From Thermodesulfobacteriota bacterium (GTDB lineage Bacteria; Desulfobacterota; BSN033; UBA1163): DNA of 63,690 nucleotides. The notes below the pieces were generated by a model, which did no database searches, was not told the DNA's origin, and worked only from the letters and a program-made list of their open reading frames with translations. Below are positions 23,354 to 33,250 of the stretch, one piece after another. Location: the NCBI GenBank assembly GCA_030017685.1, contig JASEHH010000004.1, forward strand, positions 24,695 through 88,384, read 5' to 3'. The translations under genes were made by a program, and so were the position numbers. Within the stretch, counting starts at the first letter, position 1, and every line of letters begins with the position of its first letter.

Positions 23354-23940
23354 TTCCGACAAGAGAAGATTGTTTGAGATTGGTGGTTCAATACGGGATG
23401 CTTGAACATATCATCGATCATAGCATCGCAGTGGCAAGGGTGGCCCTCTTTCTTTCGATCAAGTTAAACAGAAACGGGCAGAGAATCGACCTTCCTCTGG
23501 TCGAAGCCGCGGCCCTGCTTCACGATCTGACCAAGACAGAGTGCCTCAGGACGAAGGAAGACCATGCCCTGACAGGATCGAGGCTTTTGAAGGGAATGGG
23601 GTACGAGAGGATAGGGGATGTGGTTGCGGAGCATATCCATTTATCGAAAGAGACGGATCCCTCACGGATATCGGAAGAGGAAGTGGTCAATTATGCCGAC
23701 AAACGAGTTCGACATGACCGAATCGTCTCCCTCGATGAGAGGTTTGAAGACCTAAAGGGACGATACGGAAAGAGTGAGAGAGCCCTCGAGCTGTTAGGAG
23801 GACTGAGAAGAGCCACTTTTGAGATTGAAAGAAAAATCTTTTCCATCCTGAAGATCGATCCAGATGATCTCCAGGACCATTTGTTTGAAGCGGGTGACGG
23901 GCACATGGAGGGTACCAGCGAGGGAAAACAGTTCCTTTAG
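23350..23940 (+). CDS. HD-domain phosphohydrolase
   Basis: The 196-residue protein shows His24, the HD doublet His58-Asp59 in ALLHDLTKTE, the following 'EDHALTGSRLLKGMG' and 'VAEHIHLS' motifs. That metal-binding set is typical of small HD hydrolases, often acting on nucleotides or phosphoesters. Substrate unknown. It is co-transcribed with rmuC (ATGA overlap). Confidence 0.88.
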   Translation: MIPTREDCLRLVVQYGMLEHIIDHSIAVARVALFLSIKLNRNGQRIDLPLVEAAALLHDLTKTECLRTKEDHALTGSRLLKGMGYERIGDVVAEHIHLSKETDPSRISEEEVVNYADKRVRHDRIVSLDERFEDLKGRYGKSERALELLGGLRRATFEIERKIFSILKIDPDDLQDHLFEAGDGHMEGTSEGKQFL

Positions 23941-23979
23941 GATCGGAAGAAAGTGGAGAGATATTTTAAAATAATTAAC

Positions 23980-24009
23980 TTGACTTTTAAAATATCAGTG
24001 ATTTATGAT
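23980..24009 (+). promoter_or_regulatory. Sigma70-type promoter of the HU gene
   Basis: TTGACT (23980-23985) and TATGAT (24004-24009) are separated by 18 bp, placing a start near 24016, about 50 bases before the HU start codon. Confidence 0.65.
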
Positions 24010-24067
24010 GAACATCAATTTCAATGAGGCCAAAATAAGATTTCAAATAAAGGAGGAGGTGATTTAA

Positions 24068-24340
24068 ATGACGAAAGCGGAATTGGTGGCCGCCATTGGC
24101 AAGGAAGCCAAGGTCTCAAAAGCGTCGGCTGAAAAAGCCCTGAATGCCTTTACTGCGACTGTGACAAAGGCTCTTAAAAAGGGTGACAGGTTGAGCCTTC
24201 CTGGGTTCGGGACTTTTTCTGTGACGAGGAGAAAAGCGAGGATAGGGCGAAACCCTCAGACAGGAAAGGAGATTAAAATTCCTGCTGCAAAAGTGGCCAA
24301 ATTCAAAGCAGGAAATCTTCTGAAAAGTGCGGTAAAGTAA
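24068..24340 (+). CDS. hup: HU-family DNA-binding protein
   Basis: This is a 90-residue histone-like protein with the standard layout: helical N-terminus (MTKAELVAAIGKEAKVS), 'LPGFGTFSV' and the DNA-binding arm 'RKARIGRNPQTGKEIKIPA'. HU bends and compacts DNA. It has its own promoter, the strong ribosome site AAAGGAGGAGGTG, and a strong terminator, so it is a single-gene unit. Confidence 0.97.
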   Translation: MTKAELVAAIGKEAKVSKASAEKALNAFTATVTKALKKGDRLSLPGFGTFSVTRRKARIGRNPQTGKEIKIPAAKVAKFKAGNLLKSAVK

Positions 24341-24363
24341 TTTTAAAAATTCTGATCCGTTCT

Positions 24364-24402
24364 TAATAAAAAAGGGGAGAAATATCTCCCCTTTTTTATT
24401 AA
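24364..24402 (+). terminator. Rho-independent terminator after HU
   Basis: The stem AAAAAAGGGGAGA/TCTCCCCTTTTTT has a short loop and the right arm carries a T-run. The sequence is nearly symmetrical and could also work from the other side. Confidence 0.92.
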
Positions 24403-24979
24403 GAAAAGGGTAGATAAGCGAGGATTTTCAAAGAAATATTTAAACAGGTTTTGAACAGTGGCATGTTCGGAAGAAAGTGAAGCACCACAAGATATTGTAT
24501 TTTTATATTGAAGAGACACAATAATTTAACTTATTGAAATAACAAGGCTATTTAGGACATTTTATGTCCTTTAATTTTTTTTTGCAATGAAATAAATTGG
24601 TTGGAAAAACAAAACCATTTTTTTCCACAGGATTTACACATCTGCGGGGTATACTCCCCAGGCCTTGATTTTATTGACTCTAAGGGGCATATCCTCTTCT
24701 TAACCTTGACCTTAAGTTGATTGCATCTTTTATCTTCATTTCATGCAGTCAGGATCGATAAGAGATGACTCCATTCCTCGGAAGAGCAGGAATATCAACT
24801 CTTCCCTTCCGTTCACTTCTGGAGGAGGCCAGAGTTAAGGGCAAGGTTAAGGTTGTAAGAAAATAAAACCTTAACCTAACCCTGTTTAGAGGGGGGAAGA
24901 GGGGGGTAATAATAATCAGGGTTGAAAGAGAGAGGGCTTTTTTGTTATCGTCTAAGGGAAACCTTTTCGGGGATAGATC
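24403..24979. other. Gene-free gap before selB
   Basis: The gap is AT-rich on the left, with a 'aggacattttatgtcct' hairpin near 24555. On the right, near 24833-24890, is an inverted repeat of AAGGTTAAGG and CCTTAACCT words. I looked for tRNA-Sec here because selB follows and saw none. Minus-strand frames here are shadows. Confidence 0.6.
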
Positions 24980-26896
24980 ATGAAACATGTGATTCTTGGC
25001 ACGGCAGGACATATCGACCATGGGAAGACCTCCCTGGTCAAAGCCCTCACCGGTGTGGATACGGATCGATTGAAGGAGGAGAAGGAGAGAGGGATTACAA
25101 TTGAATTGGGATTCACCTTTTTGGATCTCCCCAGTGGAACGCGGCTGGGTATTGTCGATGTGCCAGGCCATGAAAGATTTGTTAAGCATATGGTGGCAGG
25201 AGCATGGGGAATTGATCTGGTGGCCCTCGTCATCGCGGCGGATGAGGGGGTAATGCCGCAGACAAAAGAACATCTCGATATCTGTACTCTTCTGAAGGTC
25301 AAAAAAGGACTGATCATCCTCACCAAGATGGATCTGGTCGATTCGGAACTTTTAGAGATGGTTAAGGAAGAAGTGACGGAAACTGTCAGGAATACCTTTT
25401 TAAAGGAGGCTCCCATTCTCCCTGTTTCTTCCACTACTGGCGAGGGGATCCAGCCATTGATCTCGGTCCTTGACCATCTTTCAAAAGAGGTGGAGGAGAG
25501 ATCCTCTGACGGTCTTTTCCGGTTGCCCATTGACCGGGTCTTCATTATGAAAGGATTCGGCACAGTGGCAACGGGAACAATCGTCTCGGGTGAAATTACA
25601 CTTGGAGAGACGCTGGAAGTCCTTCCCTCCGGTATTGAGGGCAAAATCCGGAATATACAGGTCTATAACCAGTCTGTGGAGAAAGCCGAAGCCGGACAGC
25701 GGGCAGCCATCAATATTCAAGGGATTGAGACTTCTGAGGTCAACAGGGGAGATGTCCTCGCCCGCCCCCATACCCTTACTCCGACAAGAATCATTGACGC
25801 CTATCTCGAGTATCTACCCGACGCTCCGAGACCGCTCAAAAACAGAACCATCCAGAGATTTCACATTGGCACAAATCTGGCTGCGGCCTCGATCTACCTC
25901 ATGGATCGAGAGGAGCTGTCACCGGGAGAGGGAGGCTTTGTTCAGTTTAGATTAGACCGGCCCATTGTGGCCTTGCCTCAGGACCGCTTTGTGATCCGGG
26001 GTTCATCGGCCATTCAGACCTGTGGAGGAGGGGTCATTCTGGATACCCATCCTGATAAACATAAACGATTTTCAAAAAAGGTCGTCTCCGATTTAACCCT
26101 CCTCAGAGACGGAAGCGGAGAGGAAGCCCTTCGTCAGCATATCCTCCATGCGGGCACAGGAGGAATGATTCTGGATGACCTTCTAAAGCGAGTAGCCATG
26201 GCCCCCAATAAGGCCCAGGTCATTCTCAGGAGGATGGTTGAGAAAAGGGAACTCATCCTGATCGATCCAGAGAAACTTAAGGTTGTTGATTTCTCTCAAT
26301 ACCAGGGATTGAAGGAGATCGTATTGGCACAGTTAAAGGAATTTCATGTCCGTTTTCCGATGAAATCGGGACTGGCAAAGGAAGAGTTGAGGACGAAACT
26401 CCCGTCGGCAGTGGATATGAAACTCTTTCAAATCCTGATCGGCGAGCTCATCCGGTCCGGGAAGATCGTTCTGGAAAAAGATAAGTTAAGATTGCCTGAG
26501 CACCGAGTCTCCTCTTCCGATGAGAAGGGTCTGGTCAAAAAGGTGGAAGAGGCCATCCTGAAGGGGGGGCTCCAGCCTCCCTCTCCAAAAGAACTGTCGG
26601 AGACATGGTCTGAAGAGGAGGAGGGGATTCAGGCGATCTTCGAACACCTTGTTCATGAAGGCATCCTGATAAAGATCAAAAGTGGGATCTATTTTCATCG
26701 CACACCCTTCGAAGATTTGAAGGAAAATTTGATCCGTTTTTTAAAGAAGAACAGAGAGATCACCACCCCACAATTTAAGGAGATGACAGGGGTTTCGAGG
26801 AAATACGCCATTCCTCTGATCGAATATTTCGATCAGATCAGATTGACCCTGAGGTTGGGAGACAAGAGAGTTTTAAGGACAGGGAAGGGGGATTAA
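24980..26896 (+). CDS. selB: Selenocysteine-specific elongation factor SelB
   Basis: The 638-residue GTPase has G1 GHIDHGKT (10-17), G3 DVPGHE and G4 TKMD, EF-Tu-like domains II and III, and a winged-helix C-terminal region (from about residue 370). SelB brings Sec-tRNA to UGA codons next to a SECIS hairpin. Its presence says that the organism makes selenoproteins, as expected of an anaerobe with formate dehydrogenase or similar enzymes. No selA, selD or tRNA-Sec is visible in this window. Confidence 0.96.
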   Translation: MKHVILGTAGHIDHGKTSLVKALTGVDTDRLKEEKERGITIELGFTFLDLPSGTRLGIVDVPGHERFVKHMVAGAWGIDLVALVIAADEGVMPQTKEHLDICTLLKVKKGLIILTKMDLVDSELLEMVKEEVTETVRNTFLKEAPILPVSSTTGEGIQPLISVLDHLSKEVEERSSDGLFRLPIDRVFIMKGFGTVATGTIVSGEITLGETLEVLPSGIEGKIRNIQVYNQSVEKAEAGQRAAINIQGIETSEVNRGDVLARPHTLTPTRIIDAYLEYLPDAPRPLKNRTIQRFHIGTNLAAASIYLMDREELSPGEGGFVQFRLDRPIVALPQDRFVIRGSSAIQTCGGGVILDTHPDKHKRFSKKVVSDLTLLRDGSGEEALRQHILHAGTGGMILDDLLKRVAMAPNKAQVILRRMVEKRELILIDPEKLKVVDFSQYQGLKEIVLAQLKEFHVRFPMKSGLAKEELRTKLPSAVDMKLFQILIGELIRSGKIVLEKDKLRLPEHRVSSSDEKGLVKKVEEAILKGGLQPPSPKELSETWSEEEEGIQAIFEHLVHEGILIKIKSGIYFHRTPFEDLKENLIRFLKKNREITTPQFKEMTGVSRKYAIPLIEYFDQIRLTLRLGDKRVLRTGKGD

Positions 26897-26936
26897 ATGG
26901 TAGGGAACGGTTTAAAGCCATTCCCCACAGAATTGA

Positions 26937-27130
26937 TCAGAAAATAAAAATCTAACAGTAAGGGTAACGAGGCCCGTATCGTTAATAAAAGGCTACGTTT
27001 ATCGTCTCTTAATTCTTTACACGTAACCTTAACCAGTAACCGAAACGGGTTTCGTAACCGTAACCCAAACACCCGGAGTATTTTTATGGTTTGCGGGTGT
27101 CACTGTCGTCATGACCCATTATTAAGAAAG
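26937..27130. repeat. About 190-bp dispersed repeat, copy 1
   Basis: It contains 'taagggtaacgaggcccg' and 'cgtatcgttaataaaaggct', then 'ctttacacgtaacc' and 'cgtaacccaa', and ends near 'ttaagaaag'. A second full copy is at 38048-38244 and a related partial copy at 45341-45540. It directly precedes the TPR gene and adds a spurious open N-terminus (from 27086). Confidence 0.85.
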
Positions 27131-27139
27131 GGGTTAAAC

Positions 27140-27841
27140 ATGAAAGTGAAGAAGAAGATTACAAAGAAGAAGTTAAAACAACCGGATGAATTTCTCAGTT
27201 TCACGGAAAAGTCCTATCTCTTTATCAGCCACCATATCAAAAAAATGGCCATCGGCGCGATTCTCGTTCTGGTCCTTTTCTTATCTTTCTTCCTGTTTCG
27301 GATGTGGGATCAAAAAAAGGAAGATGAGGCAAATCAAAAATTTATTTTAGCCCTTGAAGCCTATCAGATGGTCAGTTCTCCATACCGTGAAGGTTCACCG
27401 GCTGAGTATAAAAAAGTGCTGGAAGGATTTGAAGAGGTGATCAAGACCTATTCACGAACCTCTTCGGCAAAGTCCTCTCTCATCTATAAGGGGGGTATTC
27501 ATCTCCGCCTGGGTGAATTTGATGAGGCAATCAATGCCTATGACAGCTTCCTTAAGAAGGCCGGCAAAGAAAGGCTGTATCAACTTTTTGCCCTGGAAGG
27601 ATTAGGGTATGCTCATGAGGGGAAGAAGGATTATGAAAAGGCGGCCAAAGCCTATCGGGAGATCATCAAATTGGGCGAGAAATACCATTGGGCGGGGGCT
27701 CATTTGAATATCGCGAGGTGTTATGAAAAGTTAGGTAAAACCGATGAAGCTCTCGAGAACTACAGGACTTTTTTAAAAGTCTCACCAAAATCGCTCTCGA
27801 CCAACTCCGTTCTCAGGAAAGTATCCATTTTTGAGAAGTAA
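27140..27841 (+). CDS. Membrane-anchored TPR protein
   Basis: A basic N-terminus, one transmembrane helix (residues 39-59, IGAILVLVLFLSFFLF) and at least three TPR units (residues 110-220: 'GEFDEAINAYDSFL', 'KDYEKAAKAYREII', 'GKTDEALENYRTFL') indicate an inner-membrane protein with a periplasmic TPR domain, like YfgM or BamD-type adaptors. The start was set at 27140 because upstream codons are repeat DNA. It stands alone. Confidence 0.85.
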   Translation: MKVKKKITKKKLKQPDEFLSFTEKSYLFISHHIKKMAIGAILVLVLFLSFFLFRMWDQKKEDEANQKFILALEAYQMVSSPYREGSPAEYKKVLEGFEEVIKTYSRTSSAKSSLIYKGGIHLRLGEFDEAINAYDSFLKKAGKERLYQLFALEGLGYAHEGKKDYEKAAKAYREIIKLGEKYHWAGAHLNIARCYEKLGKTDEALENYRTFLKVSPKSLSTNSVLRKVSIFEK

Positions 27842-27880
27842 TTGAATAAGTTGCAACCCCTCAGTTATGGTTGCTGCAGC

Positions 27881-27952
27881 TCGATAGGCGGGACATTCCT
27901 GTCCCGCCTATGTTGGAGGCGGGGTTAGACCTGCAGCAGGCCCCGCCTATCG
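27881..27952. repeat. GATAGGCGGG inverted repeat
   Basis: The hairpin 'gataggcgggac attcct gtcccgcctat' is nested in a wider pairing of TCGATAGGCGGG with CCCGCCTATCGA. It lies between the TPR gene and iorA and may terminate transcription, although no T-run follows. Confidence 0.7.
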
Positions 27953-28092
27953 ACTTACGGGCTGGACGTTTTGAGAAGGCGGGTATTTGAACAAGTTAAA
28001 TATTTCACTTGACAAATATGGAAATATCAGTAAGTTTGTGATAAAAATTACATAGTCAGATGGAGAAAGAGAGCCAATCGCAGGAGGCTATT

Positions 28093-29907
28093 ATGGAGAA
28101 AATATTACAGGGGAATTATGCAATTGCAAGGGGAGCATGGGAAGCAGGGGTTAAGGTCGCCTGTGCCTATCCCGGCACGCCGAGCAGTGAAATTATTTTT
28201 GCAATTTCCAGTCAATATAAAAAAGATATACAGGCCGAATGGTCTCCAAACGAAAAAGTTGCCCTCGAGGTGGCAAGCGGCGCTTCATTTGCCGGTGCAA
28301 GGGCTCTGGCCTGCATGAAGCATGTGGGGTTAAATGTTGCTTCAGACCCTTTCATGACACTTTCCTATACAGGTGTTAAGGGCGGACTTGTCGTTCTCGT
28401 GGCTGATGATCCTTACGCCCATAGCTCCCAGAATGAACAAGACAGCCGCCACTGGGCAAGGTTTGGGAAAGTTCCCATGATTGAGCCCTCAGATTCCCAG
28501 GAATGCAAGGACTTTACCAAACTGGCATTTGACCTGAGCGAACAGTTTGACACCCCCGTGCTTATGAGAACGGAGACCCGAATCTCTCATTCCTTTTCAC
28601 CCGTTTTACTGGAAGATCGGAGAGAGTCGCTCATCCCTATCGGCCTCGATGTGAAGGATGCGCCCAAATATACAATGGTTCCTATTTATGTTCGTATGAG
28701 GCGGGTCGTTGTTGAGGAGAGGATGAAGAAGTTAGAGGCATTTGCTGATGAGTTCAAGTATAATGTGATGGAGATCAATGACCCGAAAATCGGGGTGATT
28801 ACAAGCGGCGTCTGTTACAATTATGCAAAAGAAGTCTTTCCGAATTATTCCTACCTGAAATTAGGGATAGTCTGGCCTCTTCCAAAGAAAATCATCAGAG
28901 AGTTTTTTGCCAAAGTTAAAAAAGTAATCATTGTAGAGGAACTCGATCCTTTCCTCGAAACGGAGATCAGGGCAATGGGCTACAAGATCTTTCACGGAAA
29001 GGATGTTCTGCCCAGCCTCTATGAATTCAATCCGGAGATCATTGAGAAAGCGATCAAAGGAAAGCGCTACAAACCTCCTAAAGAGAGAATCAATGTGGAT
29101 GAACTGCCCAAGAGGCCTCCGAACCTCTGTTCGGCCTGTTCGCACCGGCCCTTCTTCTATGCCTTAAAAAAGTTGGGAGTTTTTGTTTTTGGGGATATCG
29201 GATGTTACACTCTTGCCGCAGCGCCGCCGCTCAACGCCGTCCATTCCACCGTCTGTATGGGAGCCGGAGTTGGGGGTGCGTTCGGTGCATCGAAGGCACT
29301 GGGAAAAGAAGGGCTGGGAAAGGTCTGCTCGGTCATCGGAGACTCAACCTTTCTCCACGGAGGAATCACCCCTCTGATGGATATTGTCTATAATAAGGGG
29401 AATGCGACGACCATCATCCTTGATAACCGAACAACCGGAATGACAGGCCTTCAGGAACATCCTGGAACGGGTTTTACGATCACAGGGGAGCCGACCAACC
29501 AGATTGACCTGGAGGTTTTAGTGCGGGCGCTGGGTGTCAAACATGTAAGAAAAGTAGATCCCTATCATATTAAAGAGACGATGGAGGTCATCAAGGAGGA
29601 GATCGAAAGGGATGAGGCCTCCGTGATTATTACTGTTAACGGACCCTGCATGCTCCACCGGAGAGAGAAGAGAAAATTTGAGCATCCCTATTATGAGATT
29701 GAGATAGGGAATTGCAGGGGCTGCGGGATGTGTCTGGATATCGGGTGCCCGGCCATCAGTTGGAGAGAGGTCATGGGTGAGGAGGCTCTGACCACTGACG
29801 GGCACAAGCGCAAGGGTGTCGTCTCTATCAATCGCTTACAATGTCCGGGGTGCGGCGTTTGCCAGCAGATCTGCAAGTTTGAGTCGATCGTTCCGGGAAA
29901 GGCATAG
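28093..29907 (+). CDS. iorA: Indolepyruvate:ferredoxin oxidoreductase alpha subunit
   Basis: The protein oxidatively decarboxylates aryl pyruvates from aromatic amino acids to aryl-CoA with reduction of ferredoxin. It shows the pyrimidine-binding TPP domain first (AYPGTPSSEIIF), the PP domain with GDS near residue 415, and a C-terminal 2[4Fe-4S] domain (CRGCGMC, CPGCGVC). The start at 28093 is preceded by AGGAGG; an in-frame ATG at 28060 has none. It is oxygen-sensitive and typical of strict anaerobes. iorB follows after 9 bp. Confidence 0.95.
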   Translation: MEKILQGNYAIARGAWEAGVKVACAYPGTPSSEIIFAISSQYKKDIQAEWSPNEKVALEVASGASFAGARALACMKHVGLNVASDPFMTLSYTGVKGGLVVLVADDPYAHSSQNEQDSRHWARFGKVPMIEPSDSQECKDFTKLAFDLSEQFDTPVLMRTETRISHSFSPVLLEDRRESLIPIGLDVKDAPKYTMVPIYVRMRRVVVEERMKKLEAFADEFKYNVMEINDPKIGVITSGVCYNYAKEVFPNYSYLKLGIVWPLPKKIIREFFAKVKKVIIVEELDPFLETEIRAMGYKIFHGKDVLPSLYEFNPEIIEKAIKGKRYKPPKERINVDELPKRPPNLCSACSHRPFFYALKKLGVFVFGDIGCYTLAAAPPLNAVHSTVCMGAGVGGAFGASKALGKEGLGKVCSVIGDSTFLHGGITPLMDIVYNKGNATTIILDNRTTGMTGLQEHPGTGFTITGEPTNQIDLEVLVRALGVKHVRKVDPYHIKETMEVIKEEIERDEASVIITVNGPCMLHRREKRKFEHPYYEIEIGNCRGCGMCLDIGCPAISWREVMGEEALTTDGHKRKGVVSINRLQCPGCGVCQQICKFESIVPGKA

Positions 29908-29916
29908 GAGGAAAAA

Positions 29917-30501
29917 ATGGAAGAAAAAGTGACCAATGTTCTGTTATCGGGAGTAGGAGGTCAGGGAACGATTCTGGCCAGTGATATACTCTGTTCGGTC
30001 TTTCATGAAATCGGCTATGATGTGAAGAAGAGCGAGGTTCACGGAATGGCTCAAAGAGGGGGAGATGTGACCACCCATTTCCGGTTTGGCAAAAAGGTCT
30101 ATTCGCCTCTGATCAAGTACGGCGATGTCGATTTTCTAATCTCCTTTGAACTCCTTGAGGGGCTGCGATACATCAACTGGGTGAAAAAGGAAGGAAAAGT
30201 GCTCCTCAACGATCAGGAGGTGTACCCTCCCGCGGTCAACCTTGGCAAGATGAAATACCCAGAAGAAGTGGCCAAGACATTTAAAAAATTGTTTAAAGGA
30301 AATGCCTTTGTCATCAAAGCCCTGGATATCGCCGTGAAATGCGGGGATGCGAGGGCCATCAATATTGTCACCCTTGGCGCCTTTTCAAAATTTTTTGATA
30401 TTAAAGATGAAATCTGGGAGAGAAACCTTCTGCAACACCTTCCCGAAAAAGTCCACCAGCTTAACCTCAATGCCTTCAGGGAAGGAAAGATGGCCATTTG
30501 A
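29917..30501 (+). CDS. iorB: Indolepyruvate:ferredoxin oxidoreductase beta subunit
   Basis: This 194-residue gamma-type domain protein begins with GVGGQGTILASDILC, the conserved signature of the catalytic gamma domain in 2-oxoacid oxidoreductases, then 'SEVHGMAQRGGDVTTH'. It pairs with IorA in an iorAB operon. The gene is followed by a strong terminator. Confidence 0.95.
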   Translation: MEEKVTNVLLSGVGGQGTILASDILCSVFHEIGYDVKKSEVHGMAQRGGDVTTHFRFGKKVYSPLIKYGDVDFLISFELLEGLRYINWVKKEGKVLLNDQEVYPPAVNLGKMKYPEEVAKTFKKLFKGNAFVIKALDIAVKCGDARAINIVTLGAFSKFFDIKDEIWERNLLQHLPEKVHQLNLNAFREGKMAI

Positions 30502-30523
30502 CAAGACAGGACGTTTGTCATTT

Positions 30524-30562
30524 AAGGGGCGAAGAGAGTTTCTCTTCGCCCCTTTGTTTTTT
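30524..30562 (+). terminator. Rho-independent terminator after iorB
   Basis: The stem GGGGCGAAGAGA (30526-30537), loop GTT and TCTCTTCGCCCC (30541-30552) is perfect and followed by TTTGTTTTTT. Confidence 0.93.
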
Positions 30563-30604
30563 GTGTCCGCTCATTTATAATTTGAGAAGCGGAGGTAACG
30601 CACC

Positions 30605-33250
30605 ATGAGACGGTTCCGATTCGTTTATTTGATTGCTATCACCCTATCAGTTCTTCTCCTCGTAGTCCATCATGCCCAATCAAAAGAGCGGGTCCATCAA
30701 TTCACAATGGAGAATGGCCTGAAGGTGATCCTCGAGGAGAACCGCACCTCTCCTGTAGTTGCCCTCCAGGTTTGGGTAAAGACGGGAAGCGCAGATGAAA
30801 GAGATGATGAAGCAGGGATGTGCCATTTCATCGAGCACATGATTTTCAAGGGAACAGTGAAGAGAAAAGTAGGGGAAATGGCAAAGGAGGTCGAATCCCT
30901 GGGCGGTTCGATCAATGCCTATACCTCGTATGACCACACCGTTTATCATATCACGATCGCCAGCCGCTACGCGGACATTGCCCTCGATATCCTGGCCGAT
31001 GCGGTTCAAGGCTCTGTTTTCGACCCGGCCGAACTCGAAAAGGAGAGGGAGGTTATCCTGGAAGAGATTCGAATGGGAGAAGACGACCCTTCTCGGAAAC
31101 TCTTCCGGCAAACGGCGGCCACTGCCTTTCAGCGCCATCCCTATGGAAGGCCGGTTATTGGGTATGAAAAGACGATCAGGGCAATCACAAGAGATCAGAT
31201 GCTTGCTTTTTTCAAGCGATGGTATACGCCGGACCGTATTTTTTTCGTCGCTGCCGGCGACTTTGACCTTCAAGAGATGGAAAGAAAGGCAAGGGTCTTA
31301 TTTAAGGAATTTAAACGGGCCTCCGTGCGCCTTCCTGAAAGGTTGCAGGAGCCGGAGCAGAAAGAAACCCGGTCTAACCTCACCTTTGGAAACTTCAAGG
31401 AGACCTACCTTCAGATGGCGGTTCCCATCTCTTCCGTTACACATGAGGATACTCCAGGTCTTGATGTTTTAGAGCAGATATTAGGAGGAGGGGAGACCTC
31501 CCGTCTGGTGCAGAAAGTGAAGTTAGAGAAGGGACTGGTTCACTCGATCTCCGCATCTACTTATACGCCAAAAGATCCGGGCCTCTTTATCATCGGAGCC
31601 ACTCTCCAGGCCGAGAATCTGGAGAGGGCTGTAGAGGAGATTCTAAAAGAGGTAAACCGGTTGATCCATGAAGGCGTTACGGCTGAAGAGCTTTACCGGG
31701 TCAGGGTCAATGTTGAAAGCGGTCTCATCTATGACCGGCAGACCGTTCAGGGACAGGCAAGAAAGCTGGGTTATTATGAAGCCACCACAGGGGATGTCCA
31801 ATTCGAAAAGAAATACATAAAGAGAATCAGCCTCCTTCAGAGTGAGGACATAAAGAGAATAGGAGAAAAATATTTTAAACCCTTCCGGTGGAGCGTAAGT
31901 CTCCTGGCGCCGGCAGAAAAGGCCGATGGACTTAAGAAGGTCTCTTTGAGCGCCGTTGTTGAAAAAGCAGGTTCATCGGTCGTTCCCATTGACAAGAAAA
32001 AGCCCCTGCCGGTGTCGAAGACAGTTCTGGAAAACGGGATCCGTCTCATCGTAAAAGAGAACCGGAACAATCCCATTGTATCCATTCAAGTCTCCTTTCT
32101 GGCCGGCGTTCGTTTCGAAGAGGAAGCCCAAAACGGAATCAACCAGTTTATGGCTGTGATGATTACAAAGGGCACAGAGAAGCAGACCAGCCTCGAAATC
32201 GCCAAAAAGGTGGAGAAGATGGCAGGCTCCCTCAGCGGCTTTTCAGGCTATAACAGCTTTGGCTTGAGCTTTACTTTCCTGAGCCAGCACTTTGATGAGG
32301 CCATGACCCTGCTCGGCGAGGTTGTTAAACACCCCTCATTTGATACGGATGAAATGGAGAAGAGGAGGCGGTCCATACTTGCTGCAATCCGGCAGCAAGA
32401 GGATGATCTGGACCGGATGGTCTTCAAACTGTTCCGGAAGGTTCTTTATGAGAAGCATCCCTATCGTCTGGATACGATTGGGACACTCGATACCATCCAG
32501 AGGATCACACAGAAGGAGTTAAAGGAATATTACAGGCGCATCGCCGTCCCTGAGAATATGGTTTTAACCATTGTGGGAGATGTCGATTTAAACCAGGTGG
32601 CCTCTGCCGTTCAAAAGGAGCTTGGAAAGATACAAAAGTCCAATTTTGTCCCCCCCGAAGTGCCCAAAGAGCCACCTCTCCAAAAGACGAGGAAGTCAGA
32701 GGTTTATAAGGAGAAGGAGCAGGCCCATTTTGTCCTTGGATTCCAGGGCGCCACTGTCCAGAGCAGGGACCGGTATGTTCTCGACGTTCTGGATGCGGCC
32801 CTGTCCGGCATGGGAGGAAGGCTCTTCTACCAATTAAGGGATAAGGAGAGCCTGGCCTATGCTCTGGCATTTATCAGCAATGTGAATCTGGATCCCGGGT
32901 ATATCTGTGTCTATATGGGGACCCATCCGGATAAGATCGAGACCGCTATTGCCGGTGTCCTCAGGGAGCTGAAGAAGGTCAAAGACGAGGGGCTGACAGA
33001 GGATGAGGTGGAGAGGGCAAAGCGATACCTGATCGGCAACTTTGAGATTGGCCTTCAGACCAACGGCGCCCATGCGAGACAGATGTCCGTGGACGAGTTG
33101 ATGGGGCTGGGATACAACCATTTGCAGAGATATCCGAATGAGATTCAGAAGGTGACAAGAGAGGATGTCCACCGGGTTGCGAAGGAGTATTTCAAACTGG
33201 AGGCCTATGCTCTCGCCATCATCCGACCTCCGGAAGCAAAGAAACAATGA
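30605..33250 (+). CDS. Tandem M16 zinc protease, probably exported
   Basis: The signal peptide or anchor (residues 7-22) is followed by two M16 modules of about 420 residues each. The first has the inverted zinc motif HFIEH at 74-78 and the downstream EVILEEI glutamate region, so it is catalytic. The second has 'INQFMAVMITKG' in the same place and lacks the zinc ligands, so it forms the inactive half of the clamshell, as in mitochondrial processing peptidase pairs. The fused form is common in bacteria. Its stop overlaps the next start (ATGA). Confidence 0.92.
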   Translation: MRRFRFVYLIAITLSVLLLVVHHAQSKERVHQFTMENGLKVILEENRTSPVVALQVWVKTGSADERDDEAGMCHFIEHMIFKGTVKRKVGEMAKEVESLGGSINAYTSYDHTVYHITIASRYADIALDILADAVQGSVFDPAELEKEREVILEEIRMGEDDPSRKLFRQTAATAFQRHPYGRPVIGYEKTIRAITRDQMLAFFKRWYTPDRIFFVAAGDFDLQEMERKARVLFKEFKRASVRLPERLQEPEQKETRSNLTFGNFKETYLQMAVPISSVTHEDTPGLDVLEQILGGGETSRLVQKVKLEKGLVHSISASTYTPKDPGLFIIGATLQAENLERAVEEILKEVNRLIHEGVTAEELYRVRVNVESGLIYDRQTVQGQARKLGYYEATTGDVQFEKKYIKRISLLQSEDIKRIGEKYFKPFRWSVSLLAPAEKADGLKKVSLSAVVEKAGSSVVPIDKKKPLPVSKTVLENGIRLIVKENRNNPIVSIQVSFLAGVRFEEEAQNGINQFMAVMITKGTEKQTSLEIAKKVEKMAGSLSGFSGYNSFGLSFTFLSQHFDEAMTLLGEVVKHPSFDTDEMEKRRRSILAAIRQQEDDLDRMVFKLFRKVLYEKHPYRLDTIGTLDTIQRITQKELKEYYRRIAVPENMVLTIVGDVDLNQVASAVQKELGKIQKSNFVPPEVPKEPPLQKTRKSEVYKEKEQAHFVLGFQGATVQSRDRYVLDVLDAALSGMGGRLFYQLRDKESLAYALAFISNVNLDPGYICVYMGTHPDKIETAIAGVLRELKKVKDEGLTEDEVERAKRYLIGNFEIGLQTNGAHARQMSVDELMGLGYNHLQRYPNEIQKVTREDVHRVAKEYFKLEAYALAIIRPPEAKKQ

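Noticed and set aside
24403-24979. tRNA-Sec gene near selB
   Set aside because: No cloverleaf-like sequence with a CCA-type acceptor was seen in either strand of this gap.
24749-25644. Two long minus-strand frames opposite selB
   Set aside because: They are shadows of the selB frame and have no ribosome site or known domain.
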